Assembly: GCA_964030785.1 (NCBI GenBank)
Contig: OZ034975.1
Span: 35,121,769 to 35,185,768 of the forward strand
Direction: 5' to 3'
DNA from: Siderastrea siderea
Lineage: Eukaryota > Cnidaria > Anthozoa > Scleractinia > Rhizangiidae
DNA length: 64,000 nt
Numbering within the stretch: the first letter of the stretch is position 1; each line of letters begins with the position of its first letter. The position numbers and the translations under genes are program-made. Under the pieces are notes generated by a model. It saw nothing but the letters and a program-made list of their open reading frames with translations. It did no database searches and was not told the DNA's origin. Positions 11,277 through 23,816 of this stretch are shown here, piece after piece.

Positions 11277-12113
11277 AGCCTGCTTTATACTAGTGACATA
11301 ATGACACGATGGCATAACGACATAATGATGTCGACAATTATGACCACCAGCATAACGACACATGGTTTATTTTATTTATTTATTTAATATTATTTAATTC
11401 CAAATTACATTAAATTGCACAAGACAATCCAACGATTCTGAGGTCAGCCTAAAACAGAATACGAGATTTCTTGGAATAAGACGCCTAATTATCATAGATA
11501 GTCTCTCTCTCTAGGACTCAACGTCGTGGAGGTGACAATTCTTGTTGCTGTCATTTTTTCTTTTACTCTGACGACGCCGTCGCTGAAGGCCTCAGATCAC
11601 AAAATCTGCTGCAAGAGGAGAATAAGTGCCTCCTATATTTCAAGACGAAGCGAGAAGGGCACACGGCTAGCACCACAAACTTGTCAGAGAGCTTAGTTTA
11701 GTTTTACTTTTTTTAAGAGTTTTTTTCCTAAAGTACAGAGTACCAGTGGACTATTCCCGTGAGAAGTTCATCGGACACTTACTTCTGGCACCTCTTCCAA
11801 GAAGCTACTATGTTGTCATGCCTGGGGTGGATTTACGGTTCAATAATTGTTCCGAGCCTCTGATTAGTTACTTGTTCCACACTTGTTATGTCGTTATGTC
11901 AACTAAGTTGTTCACACTTGTTTTAGCAGAGACATATTTTCACAATGACAAAAACATAACGACATAAGGGAAATAGATCAGTTTTTGCCCTTATGTAGTT
12001 ATGCTGCTAATATGGCGTCATGTCTGCATGTTCACAGTGCTCACATATAAACGACATAACTACCCTGTTATGTAGTTATGTGTATGTCGTTATGACGCTA
12101 GTGTGAACCAGGC
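11277..12113. mobile_element. MITE with TIR ending ...CATAACGACAT
   Basis: The left end AGCCTGCTTTATACTAGTGA and the right end (read inverted) AGCCTGGTTCACACTAGCGT match imperfectly. Both continue into repeated ATAACGACATAA units. The interior is A/T-rich without a transposase. It lies inside gene A intron 1. Confidence 0.6.
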
Positions 12114-12767
12114 TTAGCTGCTTTTGGAATTTTGTATTTTGGATACAATTTGGAAGCTAAAAGTGTGTAGATTCCTCAGTACATAATGACTTGGAGATCA
12201 ACATACGTTAAATAGCCCAAACATGCTCGGAGTTGACTCAATTATCGTCTGGCGCGACGTAATTGATATTCAAACAATTTGTAACCACATAACACTAACC
12301 GCTTGCATAAATATTTTTTCTCCAACAAGCGTTCATACATTCCTGATTTTCAATTATCGTCGAGAGCAACGTATTTCGGACGCCTTTATCTGATTTTGCA
12401 AAAGTTAGCTAAAGTATGGTTTCAGACTACTCCCCTGTAGTAACAATCAACGGCCTAAGAATTTAAATGATCACAAAGTCGCCTTATTGACAGCTTCATC
12501 GACCACTAAACAAAAACGTTTAAACTTTAGTTGAACAAGATTCAGCGCCAAATATTGACATGTTCAGAGTCGTTTGAACTGAAAGTCGTTATAAGGCAAC
12601 ATAGCTAAACACATTCCAAATGAAACAAAATGTTTTTTGCCATTAAGATTCCATCGGCCGCTTATGAATGGCCGTCTAGCGTCTTTCGATAAGTCGGTCT
12701 GTAAACACAACTCGCTTAGAAAACATGTCAATAATCGACCTATAGGAAAGAGAAAAAATGAACTTAC

Positions 12768-12846
12768 CGGCATGTGAAATAAAAATAAAGAGCCCAATAA
12801 ACACACGGCAAACTCTGTGTATTCTAACAGAGTTCGCGAAGCCCAT
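12768..12846 (-). CDS. Signal-peptide exon of gene A
   Basis: The minus-strand exon runs from ATG at 12846 to a strong donor (G|GTAAGTT) at 12768: 79 nt, phase 1. The product starts MGFANSVRIHRVC and has the hydrophobic core VFIGLFIFISHA, a typical secretory signal peptide. It splices in frame to the Ig exon at 9536-9895. It has exactly the same length and phase as the signal exon of gene C at 51574, which supports both calls and a common origin. It is too short to appear as an ORF in its correct frame. No promoter is defined upstream. Confidence 0.7.
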
Positions 12847-13362
12847 ATTCTCCAGGTAAGAAACACTCAGTTAGTTTTGTGCGGACGCAGGACGCAGTAC
12901 GCATGCGTCCGCATCTAAGTCATCGTCTTTCAGACGTTGTTTGTTTGTTTGAGTTTGGTACGGGTTCCGGACCTAGTTAATATTTAATTATTATTTTGGA
13001 GACAAAAGTATTTTAGGAAAGCGGCTAACTTTGGGGGTGTGGGGGATGCTTATTGTCAAAACAAAAAATACTTTCGTAGTTTTAGGCAAATGCTTGAGGC
13101 TTCAAACTACGTCCTGATGTTGGCCTTCCATAATTTTTCGTTAGGACTAGAGGATACAATGTAGCTTCGCCTGTCAACAAATCTAATTATCTGATCTGAT
13201 CAGGCGTGGAAAATATATCACGAGACTTCTAGTTTCTTCTATGACTGCACATATCTGCACGTCTTGTGACTTGTGGGCTACCAAAAAAGGTTTACAGAAC
13301 GTTCACTTGAACAAAATCATGCAATCATCTTACAGGATGTCATGTTTTATTTATATGACCCT

Positions 13363-13803
13363 ATACCTGTCATTTTTTTCTGTGTCAAATGCGTGAGATT
13401 TTCGTCTCCTCATGATCGGGATTTCCGAAAACGTTCCGGCGACTTCCGAAGTTTTCTGATGATTTCTCGAAGACTTCCGAACGCTACCGATATTGTCTGA
13501 AGATGTTCCGACGATTTCTGAACACTTTTGAAGCTATTTGAAGCTTTTCCGATGGCTCTCGAACATATTGAAAAGCGACATTTTAGCGCGTTCTGATATA
13601 GTTAGGACTCAAACTAGACTTTAAGCGCCGTTTATTGGAATATTTTCGGGGTAGTTGAATTGAATTTATCTTGTTAATGTGAAAAGAATAAGTAGTCTGG
13701 AGTTGTGAGTCAGGCGTGAGAAATTGTCCTCCACGCGTGTGATCGATGTCTTTGATCCACAGGCGTGAGACTTCACGCATAACGCGTGAGAGTTGGCAGG
13801 TAT
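13363..13803. mobile_element. TIR element, ends ATACCTG.../...CAGGTAT
   Basis: The left end ATACCTGTCA and the right end TTGGCAGGTAT are inverted. The imperfect flanks ATGACCC and ATGATCC could be a target duplication. The interior has degenerate TTCCGAAGACTTCCGA units (13425-13565) and GCGTGAGA units near both ends. The termini resemble those of the element at 53173-53538. Confidence 0.5.
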
Positions 13804-14465
13804 ATGATCCAAGAGTCACACAAAGCATTGTTTTGGAATGGTTTCTGGTTTCTTATCTGTTTTGCTTGGGCAGAATCTATTGCCATGTAATATTTACATC
13901 ATTCTTTATATTTTTTCATGGGTGGTTGTTATTCATTTTACGTAGCACTATTATTGCAAGGAAAAAGAAAGAAAATATAGGCAATACACAATACCGGGGA
14001 AAAGATAGACAACATCGAGAAACAATGCCTGAATTGTTATATATATACACATAAGTCACGAGTGGCATGTGATGCCTGTTCTTAAAAAGCCTGACAAAAA
14101 AATGAACAAAGATAAAGGATAAAGGTCAATCCGAGTAGCCCCATTTACTCAAATTACCAGTGGGTATCCTAGCGAACTCATAAAACTAGTGAAACAATTA
14201 TTAATCTGTCCACTTTCGTCACTTCCGATTACTCCATCACTGAGTCGAATCACGGATAAGCGAACCGCAACCCTCCAATCAAGTCTAAAAAACACTCATG
14301 TGTACATTGCTTTAACAGTCGGCCGGCTAAAAACTGATTCAAAACATAATTTCAGACGTCCGCACATGCCCGCAATGCGGGGGCCTTTTATTGGAACATG
14401 ATACGCAGATTTAAATTGAAGTGACCCTTTAGAGTCCAGCTTTTCTTTCATTTATTTATTTATTT

Positions 14466-14504
<39 letters not shown>

Positions 14505-16300
14505 AATTGATTGATTGATTGATTGATTGATTGTTTTATAAACCAATGTCTATTGCTGTCTCCGAGTCAGCAATATACAGTCTGAGTGTGCGGTTGCGGT
14601 ATTTCATGAAAATAGGCCTATAACATACTTATGACATGCTAAACTTTTTTACCAAAGAAAAAATTTGGAAGAAAAAAGGCACCAACACATTTCACATCCA
14701 AGTGTAGTTTTAAGAGAATCATAACGCAAAATTTCCGTATCGAAATATTTACTTCCTTGCTACAGCACTAAGGCTTATGCTAGCTTCCTGATGTGACAAA
14801 TCTGAAATGTTAAAAAAATATATAGGTATTGTAAATGGAGCAATTTCTTGAAGGAGAATTAGCTCCTCTTTTCACTTACAATGTTCTAGACAAGGAAGAC
14901 ATTTACATTTGGTTGTCTATTCAATACCTTAGACGATGTATTCCATTTCAGCTTCTTAGCTTCTCGGGCTCAGTTATCCGATGAACATTGTCGAATACGC
15001 CAATACGCCAACTGATGCGTACGAAACACAGCCATATGACCTAATTTTCTTCCCAAGTCGAACATACGCCTAAGTACAGGGGAAAACAGGGAACAGGGTA
15101 AAACTGTGCCCTCAGATTTCAGTACGACGTCCTGGCCTCAATTGAACATTAAAAGTTCTGAATGAGATGGATGCTTTGGCGTGACTTTCTGGATCTTTCT
15201 ACAGCTTCATACAGTGTGGAGCACCGAAAGGATCAAAGCAACAAACCGTGCCACGACTGAATCAGTGAAAGAAATAATTTTCTTGGGTTTAACCTTGACA
15301 TATTTCATTCGTCGACAACATCATACCGTTGGCCGTTCAAGATCGATAAGATGCACTGTGTAAACGCATTTCCAGCATTTACGAATGCTGTGTAATCCTG
15401 ACACTGCTGCTTTTTCCGTATGGAAGTATGTGTAACTTCCCTGTTTCCTACTTTAGAATATAGGATCCCAATAATCAGTTGAATGAACTCGACTTTTAGT
15501 TGATTGCGTTTCAGCGCTTACTAAGTAGCTAGTCAATCTCATGAACTCTGTAGGAAAAATCCCGAAATCCGCTAAAGTCACGTTAGGTCGTAAATTTTAA
15601 TTAATCTTACCGAGATAGCGCAAATCAGGGATACAAGTTTGGGGTTGCTTACGGCAGCTAAACAACACACATGTACACGTGATACTATTGCACACTTCGT
15701 GCCAATGGCGATTTTAATATAGCGAAAGTAGTGCTCATACAAACCACATAGACACTTTATCAGAGACTCGTCGTGATGTCAGCTGTCTCAGACTGAATTT
15801 TAATGCACCGAAATTGAGCTATTGAAGCTAAACGCCACTGTTACGGGTGTCTGTTAAAATAAATATTTTAAATGCTGAAGCGTGATAAGCGACTTTGCAA
15901 GGCGCCAGAATAGGTGAATGTGTTTAAAATTACTCAGATAAGCTTTTTAAAACTCTACGTATTGTGAACTTCAAGTCCACCAATTTCACTTTCAATTTCA
16001 TTTGTTCGCCCCATGCATGCCTCATTTATTTCTAAAATTTTCCAGGGAAGTTTGAAGTTAGAAATAAAAAAGAAAGGAAATAACAAAAAAATAGATTCCT
16101 TTACTCACAGACTTGAAGACTTGATCATGACGGTTATGGGCCTCTGAGTAAATCTGTCTAAGGTAAGATTACCGTAGCGTGAAGCGTGACAATTAAGTGA
16201 AACATTCTTGACTTCTGACTGCTCGCTTCCTGAGTCTTCAGTTTCAGTTGCCTGTTGATAATACAATTGAGTCTTAACTGAGGAAGATTGTTCACTGCCC
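13804..16300. other. Non-coding interval
   Basis: A (TGAT)n-type microsatellite occupies about 14451-14534. No exon is supported; the ORF at 15181-15363 has no recognisable domain. The upstream exon(s) of gene B should lie here or further left but were not identified. Confidence 0.35.
14451..14534. repeat. Tetranucleotide microsatellite (TTGA/TTTA)
   Basis: Perfect and near-perfect 4-bp units over about 84 bp. Confidence 0.9.
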
Positions 16301-16319
16301 TCTAAATATTTTGATATGC

Positions 16320-16485
16320 TACCGTGGATCCCCGATATAACGAAGTGCAAGGGACTGGGAAAGTGTGTTCGTTACCACGAAAGTTCCGTTATATTGGGGT
16401 TCTTTTCATACATGTTACTATTGCTGAACTGAATAATATCGTTCGTTATACTGGAGTCTTCGTTATATAGGAGTTCCACTGTAGT
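16320..16485. repeat. Degenerate CGTTATA(T) repeat end
   Basis: Three spaced copies of TTCGTTATA-type motifs end with GAGTTCCACTGTA, probably a relic of an element terminus. No ORF. Confidence 0.3.
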
Positions 16486-16880
16486 ACGAACTGGTGTGGG
16501 CCATGGGAAGTAATGTAACTAAAAAAAGTTTGAGCTCGAATTCGCGTAGTCGTGTTTTGTTTCCAGGTTTGACCTCTTTTGTTGGTAAAAAAACAAGTAG
16601 CACCACTTTTCAACCACTAAGAGTTAATCCAAAACAAATCGTTTCACTGTCGTACATGCACACGTTCTTTGGCTCTTGGCAGAGTTGTTTCCGTCTGTTG
16701 CGCATGATTATCGAATGAAAATACCTTTGGTTTTGATTTTACCGTAATAATTTGAAAAAATTCTCCATCAGTTCATCTTTACTGCTGGATTTTTAGTAAA
16801 GTGTTGTCCTTGGAATATCAAGTCTGTCAAGAAAAAAGATAAAGGTTTAAAAAGACTTTTAACGTCTTTTGTTTGTACAG

Positions 16881-17252
16881 TTGAAGGTCTTTTACAGTTT
16901 ACGTCACCATACAATGGCTGGACTGTGAGAGGCTTAGCTGGGTCTTCTGTGAACTTCTCCTGGCACTTCTTTGTTAATGTTGGTGACGTACAGTGGGGAC
17001 TAAAGGAAAGTGGTATCCATGACTTTGAAAGTAATGGAATACTAGTTAAGATGCAAGCCAATAAACAAGTGTTCTTATCAGGTCCACCAGAATACAATGG
17101 ACGTGTGAGTGGAAGGCGTAGTTCTGGCCAGGCCGTGTTTACTTTCAGTTCCATCACGAAAGTTGATGAGCGATTTTATGGCTGCAGATTAGAACCAGCT
17201 CGTGGATTATTTGATTTTTCACAATTTAATATTGCGAGCTTGGTTGTTGAAG
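16881..17252 (+). CDS. Ig-domain exon of gene B
   Basis: The exon lies between an acceptor (TTTGTACAG) and a donor (G|GTGGGT) in phase 1, giving about 124 codons. The product begins EGLLQFTSPYNGWTVRG, then SSVNFSWHFF, VQWGLKESG, the motif YNGRVSGRRSSGQAVFTFS and RFYGCRLEP. It aligns throughout with the gene C exon at 60261-60644 (SPYGGKTV, SINFTW, WGLKD, IGRVSGSR, GQAIFTLS, VYGCLI). The F-strand Cys (Y-G-C) is kept. In both paralogues the B-strand position usually held by Cys is Phe, followed by Ser/Thr-Trp, so this subtype may lack the canonical disulfide. No signal exon for gene B was found upstream. Confidence 0.7.
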
Positions 17253-17592
17253 GTGGGTGAGTTTGAAGAACTGGTACTATACAATAACTGAGAAATTAGA
17301 CCCAGGACAGACTCTGACTTAGGGCACGGTCGCACTCATTGGTCTTTTTACCATTACCATTGTAAAGTAAACCCCATCGGGTATTCAAAGCATCACCTTC
17401 TACTGTTTGTTGGCCGAGCGAAAATCGGGGGTAAGTAACCGACAAAACAACGAAGAACACGAAAGAACGGGGAAAATGGGTATTACTAGGTCCGGCCTTT
17501 TGGCCACACGACAATTGGACAGTTGGACAAAATATCGACATTTCTACCAGATTGAGAGGAGCTTAAGGTAAAAATAGTGGTACTGAATTCGC

Positions 17593-17794
17593 TAGCCTGC
17601 AATGTAGGCGTATTTTTTGGGCGAGCGAACGTTATGCCGCCATCTTGGATTTTAAAGGCAGAGGAAGATTGGGGAGAGTAGAAAGAGCAAGCGAGGGGGT
17701 TGGGGCTAGTCTAAGATTTTGGAAATCCAACATGGCGGAGCTGTACATGGCGGCTTACTCGCGCGTCTCCAGAAAACGCCTGCATTGCAGGCTA
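17593..17794. mobile_element. 202-bp MITE, TIR TAGCCTGCAATG, 9-bp TSD TGAATTCGC
   Basis: The left end TAGCCTGCAATGTAGGCG and the right end CGCCTGCATTGCAGGCTA are inverted. An exact 9-bp duplication, TGAATTCGC, flanks it at 17584-17592 and 17795-17803. The interior is non-coding. The first seven bases and the 9-bp duplication match those of the 9-kb element at 39433-48487. Confidence 0.88.
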
Positions 17795-18927
17795 TGAATT
17801 CGCCAATCCGCAAGACGAAAAAAGTATTAAAAATACTAAAACAGCTTGCTGTGTTCATGCCTGGGGTTCATGCAGTCACGCTAAAATGAACATAGCTGAT
17901 TCTATTGACGGATTTATCACTTGACCATCAACACTACCATACCGCGCCAATCAGGAAACTCCTTTCGTGGAATGGGTTTTTCAAAATCGTGGGGTTTGCA
18001 GGCAAGCGTTTCCTTTCCTCCCTTCCCCTCCCCCTTCTCGCACTTCTTTGCGCTTGCCCCAATTTTCGCGCGGACAAAAAGCGAAAAATGCTTCAAACCT
18101 GCGGAAAGACCTCTAGAAAAGCCTGCTACGCAGCCTAATTTATTTGATGATGTTAAATCCCAGTGGGATTAAATTACTATGGAACATTGAACATTATTTA
18201 AGTGCAACCACAGTATTTGTGCGCTTGGTTGTTGAAAGTGTTGGCACTGAATTAAAACGCTGATGATTCTGCTAGAACCTGTGGATAAATAATATTAGAT
18301 ATGATAGTGAACAAAAAATAGAGGGAACTCCTCTTTGCAAACAGTTTTTTAGTGCATCTACCCGACATGAACTGAGCCACTGGAAGGAAAATCAGTTAAA
18401 ACGGAAAACCACGTAAAAATAAGATCCGGTGGAAAATTTGTGCTACACGGTAAGAGTATTATCACGTGCATATGAACACAGTTTGCTGGCTGTACTGAGT
18501 TATTCAATTTCAAACAATGTCAGGATTCACAGCAACTTAGTCTAGCTGTTTAATTCGTTTCTTATTCACCCAGAGAAACTGGATCACGAGAATTGATTTT
18601 CCTTTTTTTTTTAAACAAACGTAAAAGAAGATGGCTTTTTGGCAATGGACGCCCGAAAAAGCTTCGAAAAGTCGAGTCACCTTTGATTAAAGCTAGTGTG
18701 AACGTGTGATACCAGCTTTTGTAGCGAGTTCTTCCAAACCGTGCATTTGTTTTTAAATCCCGTGATTTGAAAGTTCCGTTCAAAGCAGTGTACTTCAAAA
18801 TGATCCGAACTAGCCACAAATCTCCCCTGTGAGTTAAAATTTGCAAGGCAAGTCCGCACAAATTCCGCCCACTTTTTCACGTGGGGTTCACGCTGTTGTG
18901 ACCTGAAATTTCAGTTTCGTATATTAA

Positions 18928-19805
18928 ACCTTATTTACACACGGAAAAAAATCGGCTAGGCAAGAATGAATATCGGTAAGGGTAACTCAACTCTCTTTTG
19001 GGGGAGGCAAGGATAGTTTACACACGCAACTTTTTATGCTCACCGGTTTTGTACTAGGCAAGGTTGTTTTGTTCCAGGCAAGGATGGAAATATTGAAAGT
19101 GAGCATGCGAAATTGTTAATCACACCATGACGTCCACAGTGTCACCACACCTCGTTCCCAGGGTCCTCGCTCTTCCTCTCTCGAGAAAGTTGGAAGAGAG
19201 AGGGCCCTGGGAACGAGGTCGCAGTGTCACCAATTTTGTTACTTTTTTCAACCGTTTCGACGAAAAGTAACGGATCTTAGGAAGACTCGTACAGTAGGCA
19301 AAAAAGTAACGCACTGGACAGTCATTTAAGTACGCAAGGAAGTTACGACTCTTTCAATCAAAGAATGATTGTAAAGACGTAAATATTAAACCCTCCACAA
19401 TCCAATATACTAGATAGTTTTTTCCGCCCACAAATCCAGGAGTTTGTTCACTTTCACTGCATTTCACGTTGACTTCCCGCTCTCGGTTGTCATTTTTGAA
19501 ACTGGTGACCAGTTTAAGGCATACACTGTATCTCTGAGGCATGCGCACAATCAACAGAAAACGTCTTAGAAGCAAGTATGAACGTTTACACACTCAACCA
19601 AAATAGTAAGTTGCCGCTTTTCACCCTTGTCTTGCCATTTTTGTTTTTTGAAAAAAAAGGAGAACGTCTGGACCTGGTCTCGAAACCAGGAAAATGCATA
19701 GGAAAGGCAAGGCAGGCTCACACCATTTACATAACACAATTCATCCTTGCCTTGCCTAGCTGTTTTTTTGTTCTGCAGTGTAAATGGGTTTTAAACACGC
19801 TGACA
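18928..19805. mobile_element. Composite inverted-repeat element
   Basis: 'TTTACACACGGAAAAAAA' followed by GGCTAGGCAAG at the left is inverted at the right (CTTGCCTAGC, then TGTAAATGGG). A separate inner palindrome at 19148-19220 has CTCGTTCCCAGGGTC/GGCCCTGGGAACGAG arms, which looks like another MITE nested inside. Confidence 0.45.
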
Positions 19806-19809
19806 GCCC

Positions 19810-20800
19810 TGTGCACCACAGGTAAAGCGTGGAACTGCTTAACTGAATACCAAGAAAACCGACAAACTGTTAAGGGAAGCGTAAATTCTCTTAGAAATTT
19901 CTCATTTGAATTTCCTGCGATGACTTGCCATTGCGTTCCATTGTTTCCACCGGTTGTTCCGGTTTGAAACTACCCGCACAAGCAAATTTAATGACGGCCG
20001 TGAAAACGCCACAAGCACACTCGGAAAAAAAGTAGGGTTTACCCGTGCTCTGATTAAAAAAACGGTTTGGACAGATCTTATTTGTTTTCGAAAAGATACA
20101 AAACTTCAAACTTGACAAATTTGATCGAACTGGCACAACAAGGGTTAACCTCCACTTGTGGTTGCAAAATTTTAATAACTCTGTTAAAGGTAGAGGGCAA
20201 AATGTCCAGCTGAAGCCATCCACATCAAAAACACAGTGACCCGGCGGTCAAAATAAAAGTGCTCGCTCGTAAACAATTGACGACACTACCAGTTCGATCC
20301 GTTGTCTAGCGTACAGGGAAAAAAATAATAATAATACATAAATAAATAAAAATAAGAAATAAAAATAAATAAATAGACAACAACAACAGCCACAGTAACA
20401 ACAACAAAACAAAGAAAAGCTAACTGTGGATGTAATCTTGTGAGATAAATATTTGCTGTTTCCAGGAAAACATTGAGGTTCACCTTTTGGGGTTTCTCTC
20501 CAAGCTGTCACCCAATTAGCGTGCCATGTTTCTGATGTAACCCGCGTAAAAGTTCAAACTCCGAAGCGATCGTTGTGTCAAAAAAGTGGAAATTCGTTCA
20601 AGGATCGAAGCCAATATAGAAATGCCGCGCTTTTGGCCTCAACCAAACAAGAGTAATTTTGCCGTTTGAACCGGGCCATCAAGAGTCAGAAATTTTGCCC
20701 TCCTTGGATAGAAAGTTAAGAAAAGACACCCACCATGTCAACTAATCGGTGTTCGGTAATTTTGCTTTCTATGCTATAAGTCCATTTAATTGTCCTTAAA
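19810..20800. other. Non-coding interval in gene B
   Basis: It contains an A-rich (AATA)n tract at about 20321-20376. No exon is supported. Confidence 0.35.
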
Positions 20801-20807
20801 TTTGCAG

Positions 20808-21050
20808 AGAATCCCATGATCATTCGTCCACTTGCTGCAAGTGTCAATCAGCTGTAAGGCTACAGGAACACCAGTCCCAAATGTAGAGTGGATCCACAAA
20901 GGACAAGTAAAGAAGTTCTAGGTCCCAAACAGCTCGCCTGACTTTAAGAACGACCAACAGAAATGATGCTGGGACTTATACATGTAGGGCCACCAACTCT
21001 GCTGGAAATACAATGAAACAACTAAATTTTGTCGTTAACTTTAAGTATGC
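20808..21050 (+). pseudogene. Decayed I-set Ig exon of gene B
   Basis: After a good acceptor (CTTAAATTTGCAG) the plus strand reads NPMIIRPLAASVNQ. In a second frame it then reads CKATGTPVPNVEWIHKGQVK, and in a third LRTTNRNDAGTYTCRATNSA. These are the B-strand Cys, core Trp and D-x-G-x-Y-x-C motif of an I-set Ig domain. Coding sense therefore jumps frame twice, and TAG interrupts the block after QVKKF. The lesions make this a pseudo-exon. It lies between the gene B Ig exon (16881) and the transmembrane exon (24503), where a second Ig domain would be expected. Confidence 0.6.
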
Positions 21051-21778
21051 TGTAAGTAAATCACTTATCCATGTATTTCAATTATGCAATTAAAAATCAG
21101 GCTCTGAGGTTTTCCTGCGCACTTTTCTGAAGTTCAGAAGGCTGAAAAATTTTTAGAGAGCGCAAGAAAATCAGCTAGTATGACAACACAAGCACGATAC
21201 ATAAAACACCCACTTGAGTTACAGATGTTTACAAATCGGTTCCTTGTGAGCTTTTGATAGAAGACCATTTAAGGAATACACAAGTGTATATGGCCTTTGA
21301 CAAACATATCGACAGGTCTGATGTCTGAAGAGGCTACGAGCGTCGGTACTCAGATCTTAAAGATAATATCCAATCAAGGAGTACAAACCAGAAACCTTAA
21401 TCCACCGACGTGCGTAAGAAATAACAGTCAACAAAATAATTTACTCCGAAAAACATCTTGCTGACTTTAAATATAAGTCTAAGCCAGAAAAAAAACAGCA
21501 AACAGAGAAGTACACGTAATATTTAGGCTATTATTTGAAGACCATTGTCAAACGTACAAAGGATCTTGAACTTGCCAAAGATATCATGCAGTTATCCTAC
21601 GGGCAGACGTCTCCTATTTCCTTTGCTCCACTGTGACGTGTCAACTTTTCGAAAAGTTCCGTTTTCACTGTCCACCCGAAAAGAGTGTTGCCATATGTCG
21701 CGGGTCGCGGGTAGCGACTAAAAATCGTGGGTCGCGGGTGTGGGTCGTGGGTGCGAGTGCAGGTGCGGGTGTGGGTAA

Positions 21779-21866
21779 AAAATATATATATAATACAATA
21801 AAATAATAAATAAATAAATAAATAAATAACAATAATAATAACAATAAAAATAATAAATGATGATAA
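21779..21866. repeat. A/T-rich microsatellite (AATA/AAT)
   Basis: Short tandem A/T units; they give rise to spurious Leu/Ile/Tyr-rich ORFs on the minus strand. Confidence 0.85.
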
Positions 21867-22654
21867 AAGCACAATAACCCTGGAAGGGAATGGGAAGGGA
21901 AAGCGGGTAACCGCTAATTATTCGACCCCCCCCCCCCCTAACTTCCACTTCCACTTGCGCTCGTGAATAATCTCATAATTAGCGCTTTGGTTGTTGTTGT
22001 TTTTTTTTTCGGTAAGAGGAACAAGAAAACATGATTGTGAGTGCAGTTCTTACAAACATCTTTTACACCACCCAGACATAATCTTATCCAAAAAATGGTA
22101 GACAATTGTCAACCCGATTGTTAATTCAGTTAATTCGACCAAGTACAAAGTCTGCTGCACAAGTTCAAAATAAACTTTGGAACGAAGAGATAAACTCGTG
22201 TACCAGTTTAACGTTACTTTTTTTAGTTGTTCTCAAATGTTCACAGAAACCAAAGCTATAAATGTACACGAGACACGCGAGTCTTGCACAATTGTCGTAG
22301 ACATAGTATTTACACCACCCCAGATATTATCAGACCTTGACGTGTCTTATTTTTGATGAAAAAGACCACTTCAAAGGAGCTGTGGCCTTCAACATCTTTT
22401 AGATTTCGTCCTATTTGAACTCTAAAAGACTGTGGAAATGTTTGGCTGTTTTTTGCTTTGTGTGCCGGTGTGTGTGGTCCTATTTCGGACTAGCTCTCAC
22501 AGCATGTCACAGACGATGGGCGCGAAAACTTATCGAAAAATCAATTTCACTGCGTCACACCTTAGGAGAATTTGCGCTTTGACTGTTCTTTTGTTCACTT
22601 ATGAAGAGTAAGAAAACGTGATTGTGAGTGCAATTCCCACAAGCAGCTGTGACA

Positions 22655-23816
22655 GAAAGCTACCGGTGAAATTGCCCACTTTAACCCGAAAGGCTGGTGC
22701 ACTGACAAGGCTGGGGCCCACTTGAATGGCTTGAAAAAGGTGTTTGGTGATGATATAATAACACATATTAAAAGTTGCGAGTTTCACTTTAAGGAAAGTC
22801 GCAACAGGATGGCGAGAAAACTCGGTGAAAATGATGGAGAGGAATTTAAGGGCCTGTGTGATGAAATGCTAGTATCTAGCCTAAAGGAGACTTACCTAAA
22901 TACCAAAGCGAAATTAGAACACTTTATCCAGGAAAAGGCCGAGAGACAATTTCTTGTTCCGTGGCGAAATTGGTGGGACAGTCGGAGGTCCTTTATTTTT
23001 AATGCGTTTTCGCCTAAGAATGCACCGAAAATGAACCTAGGGGACGTTGTTCACGCAGGATGGAGTAATCGAGACTCCTCAAACCTTTTGTCTGCTCGAT
23101 GCAGCGCAGATCGATGCAAAAGACGGTATTTTCTTGGCAGCAGAATTAAAAGCTGTCGAAAAAGGCAGTGTGAGAGCTGATGCCGGACGCGGTCCCTTCT
23201 TTAGCGAACTAAAAAAACGTATGCACCATCGAGAACTGAACCAGGCTGTTCAGCTGGGGAAGGATATCTTTACCCTAAGTGGTTTTCATGTTGATCCCGA
23301 CTCGAGCCATCGTCCTCCAAGTGAAGAGAAACAGAAAAAAAAGGGGATGCGAAAAAAACGTCTGAGAAAAATTCAAATCCACAACAAACAAAAATGCCTG
23401 ATAGTCAACCTCAACAATCAAATGATCGGAGAGATCGCCAAGGTGATTTCATGGGCCCGAACCTCGAACACACACACATCGTGCAAAATTCGGCAACACC
23501 CGCTGATCACTTGCCGCACCCATCTGGTGATGGAGCCAACCATCACCTCATCTCCTCTGTTGCGCGTGACGTCCAACTGTTTCTTGGTATATTAGCTGGA
23601 CAATACCACTCAACTCTCTCAAGTTCCCTGCAGTCGTCACTCTGGCCTAGTCAATTTCCCTCTGTACAGCAGCTATCCTTTTCCGTCGCCAGCAATCTAC
23701 AACACCCTGCTAGGGTAACTGTTCCTAATTATGGCCCTCCTCCAGCACAGTCAACAGCTGGAATAGCTATGTACCGACCATCGGCGGCTCCTCAGGCTGA
23801 TCCTTTGCACGTGTGA
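22655..23816 (+). pseudogene. Mutator-like (MULE) transposase, 3' part, frameshifted
   Basis: The frame at 22655-23090 reads FNPKGWCTDKAGAHLNGLKK, CEFHFKESRNRMARKL, WRNWWDSRRSFIFNAF, then KNAPKMNLGDVVHAGWSNRD. The order (D-x-A-G, N-G-L, C-x-F-H-F, W-x-x-W-W-x-x-R, HAGW) is that of the DDE core and tail of MULE transposases as found in invertebrates, including the putative metal-binding Asp in TDKAG. Near 23085 the sense shifts to the next frame (LLDAAQIDAKDGIFLAAELK, then HRELNQAVQLGKDIF). It shifts again near 23380 into a Pro/Gln-rich tail ending at 23816. The N-terminal half is missing or unrecognisable. It sits inside long inverted repeats and is non-functional. Confidence 0.68.

Noticed and set aside
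20248..22000. Hydrophobic Leu/Ile/Tyr ORFs on the minus strand at 20248-20511 and 21597-21954
   Set aside because: They arise from A/T microsatellites and resemble membrane segments only by composition; no splice context.
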